64,000 bases of DNA. It comes from Enterobacteriaceae bacterium RIT714 (GTDB lineage Bacteria; Pseudomonadota; Gammaproteobacteria; Enterobacterales; Enterobacteriaceae). A program made the translations under genes and the position numbers. The stretch covers positions 124,001 to 188,000 of the forward strand of contig WJYB01000008.1 in the NCBI GenBank assembly GCA_009668015.1. The letters are read 5' to 3'. Positions 61,872 to 64,000 of the stretch are shown here, piece by piece. The notes beneath the pieces are model-generated. The model saw nothing but the letters and a program-made list of their open reading frames with translations. It did not search any database and was not told the origin of the DNA. Position 1 is the stretch's first letter. Every line of letters starts with the position of its first letter.

Positions 61872-63125
61872 ATGTGTGATCAGCACCATGCCGACCGGCA
61901 TATATTATGCTCGCAATGCGATATGCTCGTGACGCTACCAGAGCTGGGTCACGGACATAAGGCCGCATGCCCCCGCTGTGGGGCAACGCTGACAACGGAG
62001 TGGGACGCGCCAAGGCAGCGTCCCACTGCTTATGCACTTGCAGCGCTGTTTATGCTGTTGCTCTCAAATCTCTTTCCTTTTATCTATATGAAAGTCGGCG
62101 GGATGACCAGCGAAGTGAAATTACTGGAAATACCTGCTGTGATGTTCTCCGAAGATTACGCCAGCCTCGGCTCGTTTTTCCTGCTCTTCGTACAAATTGT
62201 TCCGGCGTTTTGCCTGATCGTGATTTTGCTGCTGGTTAACCGCGTGCGGATGCCCCTCAGGCTTAAAATCCTGCTTGCCAGAATCTTCTTCCAGCTGAAA
62301 AGCTGGGGAATGGCGGAGATTTTTCTTGCGGGTATCCTGGTCAGCTTTGTGAAGTTGATGGCTTATGGAGACGTAGGCGTAGGTAGCAGTTTTATCCCCT
62401 GGTGTCTCTACTGCATGCTGCAGCTCCGTGCCTTTCAGTGTGTAGATCGCCGCTGGACCTGGGACGATATTGCACCTGCGCCCGTGCTAAAAGAGCCGGT
62501 GAAAGCTGGTGTACCGGGTATTCGTCAGGGGTTACGCTCCTGTTCATGCTGTACCGCGATTTTACCTGCCGATCTTGAGGCGTGTCCGCGTTGTGACACC
62601 AGAGGGCATGTGCGGCGCAAAAACAGTCTTCAGTGGACAATGGCGTTACTGGTCACGTCGATCATGCTGTATCTACCTGCCAACATTTTGCCGATCATGA
62701 TAACCGATCTGCTTGGCGACAAAATGCCATCGACCATTCTCGCCGGTGTGGTTCTGTTATGGGGAGAAGGTTCTTATCCGGTCGCGATGGTGATCTTTAT
62801 CGCCAGTATTATGGTTCCCACCCTGAAGATGATTGCGATTGCCTGGCTTTGCTGGGATGCAAAAGGGCATGGTCATCGCGACAGCGAACGTATGCATCTG
62901 ATTTATGAAGTTGTCGAATTCGTCGGGCGATGGTCAATGATTGACGTGTTTGTGATTGCCGTTCTCTCTGCGCTGGTTCGCATGGGGGGGCTGATGAGTA
63001 TTTACCCCGCAATGGGTGCATTAATGTTTGCGTTAGTCGTTGTGATGACGATGTTTGCGGCCATGACCTTCGACCCTCGTTTATCGTGGGATCGTGAGCC
63101 AGAGTCAAGCCATGAGGAAGAGTGA
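61872..63125 (+). CDS. pqiA: Intermembrane transport protein PqiA
   Basis: Inner-membrane protein of 417 aa, equal to E. coli. Two PqiA domains each have about four helices and are preceded by zinc-ribbon cysteines: CSQCDML with CPRCGATL (about residues 14-40), and CSCCTAILPADLEACPRC (about 220). With PqiB and PqiC it forms a lipid-transport bridge to the outer membrane; the operon is paraquat-inducible through SoxRS in E. coli. The open frame upstream lies in uup and is not coding. The start MCDQHHADRHIL follows a weak ribosome site (ACAGGGATACAAC). Confidence 0.95.
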   Translation: MCDQHHADRHILCSQCDMLVTLPELGHGHKAACPRCGATLTTEWDAPRQRPTAYALAALFMLLLSNLFPFIYMKVGGMTSEVKLLEIPAVMFSEDYASLGSFFLLFVQIVPAFCLIVILLLVNRVRMPLRLKILLARIFFQLKSWGMAEIFLAGILVSFVKLMAYGDVGVGSSFIPWCLYCMLQLRAFQCVDRRWTWDDIAPAPVLKEPVKAGVPGIRQGLRSCSCCTAILPADLEACPRCDTRGHVRRKNSLQWTMALLVTSIMLYLPANILPIMITDLLGDKMPSTILAGVVLLWGEGSYPVAMVIFIASIMVPTLKMIAIAWLCWDAKGHGHRDSERMHLIYEVVEFVGRWSMIDVFVIAVLSALVRMGGLMSIYPAMGALMFALVVVMTMFAAMTFDPRLSWDREPESSHEEE

Positions 63126-63129
63126 GAGC

Positions 63130-64000
63130 ATGGAAAATAAGAGTGGAGAGGCGAAAGTGCAGAAGGTCAAAAACTGGTCGCCGGTGTGGATCTTCCCCAT
63201 CGTGACAGCGTTGATCGGTGCATGGATCCTGTTTTATCACTACAGTCATCAGGGACCTGAAGTGACGCTAATCACCACTAACGCTGAAGGTATTGAAGGG
63301 GGTAAAACCACTATCAAGAGCCGTAGCGTAGACGTGGGCGTCGTAGAGAGTGCAACTCTGACCGACGATTTGACGCACGTGGAGATTAAAGCTCGCCTGA
63401 ATTCAGGTATGGAGAAACTGCTCCATAACGATTCCGTATTCTGGGTGGTTAAACCGCAGGTTGGCCGCGAAGGGATCAGTGGGCTTGGAACCCTGCTTTC
63501 GGGCGCTTACATCGAATTGCAGCCTGGCTCTAAAGGGAGTCAGCCGGGGCGTTATCAACTGCTCGATGCACCGCCACTTGCACCACCAGATGCAAAAGGG
63601 ATCCGGGTCACGCTCGACAGTAAGAAAGCAGGACAACTCAGCCCCGGCGATCCGGTGCTGTTCCGCGGATATCGTGTTGGTTCAGTTGAGACCAGCAACT
63701 TTGATGCGCAAAAACGGACGATCAGCTATCAACTCTTTATCAATGCTCCCAACGATCGTCTGGTGACCAGCAATGTGCGTTTCTGGAAAGACAGTGGCAT
63801 TGCGGTCGATCTGACTTCAGCGGGGATGCGCGTTGAAATGGGATCCTTAACCACGCTGTTTGGCGGCGGGGTGAGTTTTGACGTACCGGAAGGGATGGAG
63901 CTTGGTCAGCCCGTTGCGGCAAAAACAGCTTTCAGGCTGTTTGACGATCAGAAAAGCATTCAGGATGCGCTCTATACCGACCATATTGATTACCTGATGT
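63130..64000 (+). CDS. pqiB: Intermembrane transport protein PqiB, MCE domains (3' partial)
   Basis: The first 290 codons, running off the window end. The start gives MENKSGEAKVQKVKNW, 4 bases after the pqiA stop and after GAGGAAGAG. One membrane helix (VWIFPIVTALIGAWILFYHY, about 17-36), then the first MCE domain (GPEVTLITTNAEGIEGGKT onward), the second MCE domain from about residue 157 (KGIRVTLDSKKAGQLSPGDPV), and the start of the third at the window edge. PqiB hexamers form a tunnel across the periplasm for lipid transport. Confidence 0.95.
   Translation, partial: MENKSGEAKVQKVKNWSPVWIFPIVTALIGAWILFYHYSHQGPEVTLITTNAEGIEGGKTTIKSRSVDVGVVESATLTDDLTHVEIKARLNSGMEKLLHNDSVFWVVKPQVGREGISGLGTLLSGAYIELQPGSKGSQPGRYQLLDAPPLAPPDAKGIRVTLDSKKAGQLSPGDPVLFRGYRVGSVETSNFDAQKRTISYQLFINAPNDRLVTSNVRFWKDSGIAVDLTSAGMRVEMGSLTTLFGGGVSFDVPEGMELGQPVAAKTAFRLFDDQKSIQDALYTDHIDYLM

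Overview
This window is a stretch of core chromosome from a member of the Enterobacteriaceae. Almost every protein can be aligned from memory, with few changes, to the Escherichia coli K-12 proteins of the 20-22 centisome region, and the gene order is the same. Divergence in ompF, ycaI, ycbJ and ldtD is larger than within E. coli, so a sister genus (Enterobacter, Lelliottia, Leclercia or Citrobacter type) is likely; the sequence alone does not let me name it. Base composition and codon use look even. I see no insertion sequence, prophage, integron, CRISPR array, tRNA or rRNA gene.

Layout, left to right. 1-2.9 kb: the end of lolA, then rarA and serS. 2.9-7 kb: dmsABC, an anaerobic DMSO reductase with an FNR-type operator upstream. 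7-12.6 kb: transporter ycaD, then on the minus strand focA-pflB-pflA, the formate channel, pyruvate formate-lyase and its activase, again with an FNR-type site. 13-15.6 kb: divergent ycaO and ycaP. 15.7-21.4 kb: serC-aroA, cmk-rpsA and ihfB. 21.5-28.9 kb: ycaI-msbA-lpxK-ycaQ-ycaR-kdsB, mixing lipid A/KDO supply with a DNA-uptake-type protein and a DNA glycosylase. 29-38 kb: ycbJ, elyC, then cmoM-mukF-mukE-mukB (tRNA modification and the MukBEF condensin). 38-41.4 kb: ldtD, mepK and gloC. 41.4-47.3 kb, minus strand: aspC, ompF, asnS, pncB. 47.5-54.5 kb: pepN, then minus-strand ssuEADCB for alkanesulfonate sulfur. 54.7-64 kb: pyrD, zapC, ycbX (minus), rlmL, uup, pqiA and the 5' part of pqiB.

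Regulatory signals are the richest part of the window. Several can be read with good geometry: class II FNR sites for dmsA and focA-pflB, a CRP-like site before serC, OmpR-box DNA and a long leader before ompF, a NadR-type operator before pncB, a CpxR-type box before ldtD, a PurR-type box plus a ribosome-site-sequestering leader for pyrD, and many intrinsic terminators. Compared with K-12, two blocks are missing: ycaC/ycaM/ycaN/ycaK around ycaD, and the elf (ycbQ-F) fimbrial operon between ssuE and pyrD.

I found no convincing undescribed biological system. The least-explained DNA is the rpsA-ihfB intergenic segment, which carries a series of hairpins including one with tandem G-A mismatches, and the 605-base ompF-asnS gap.
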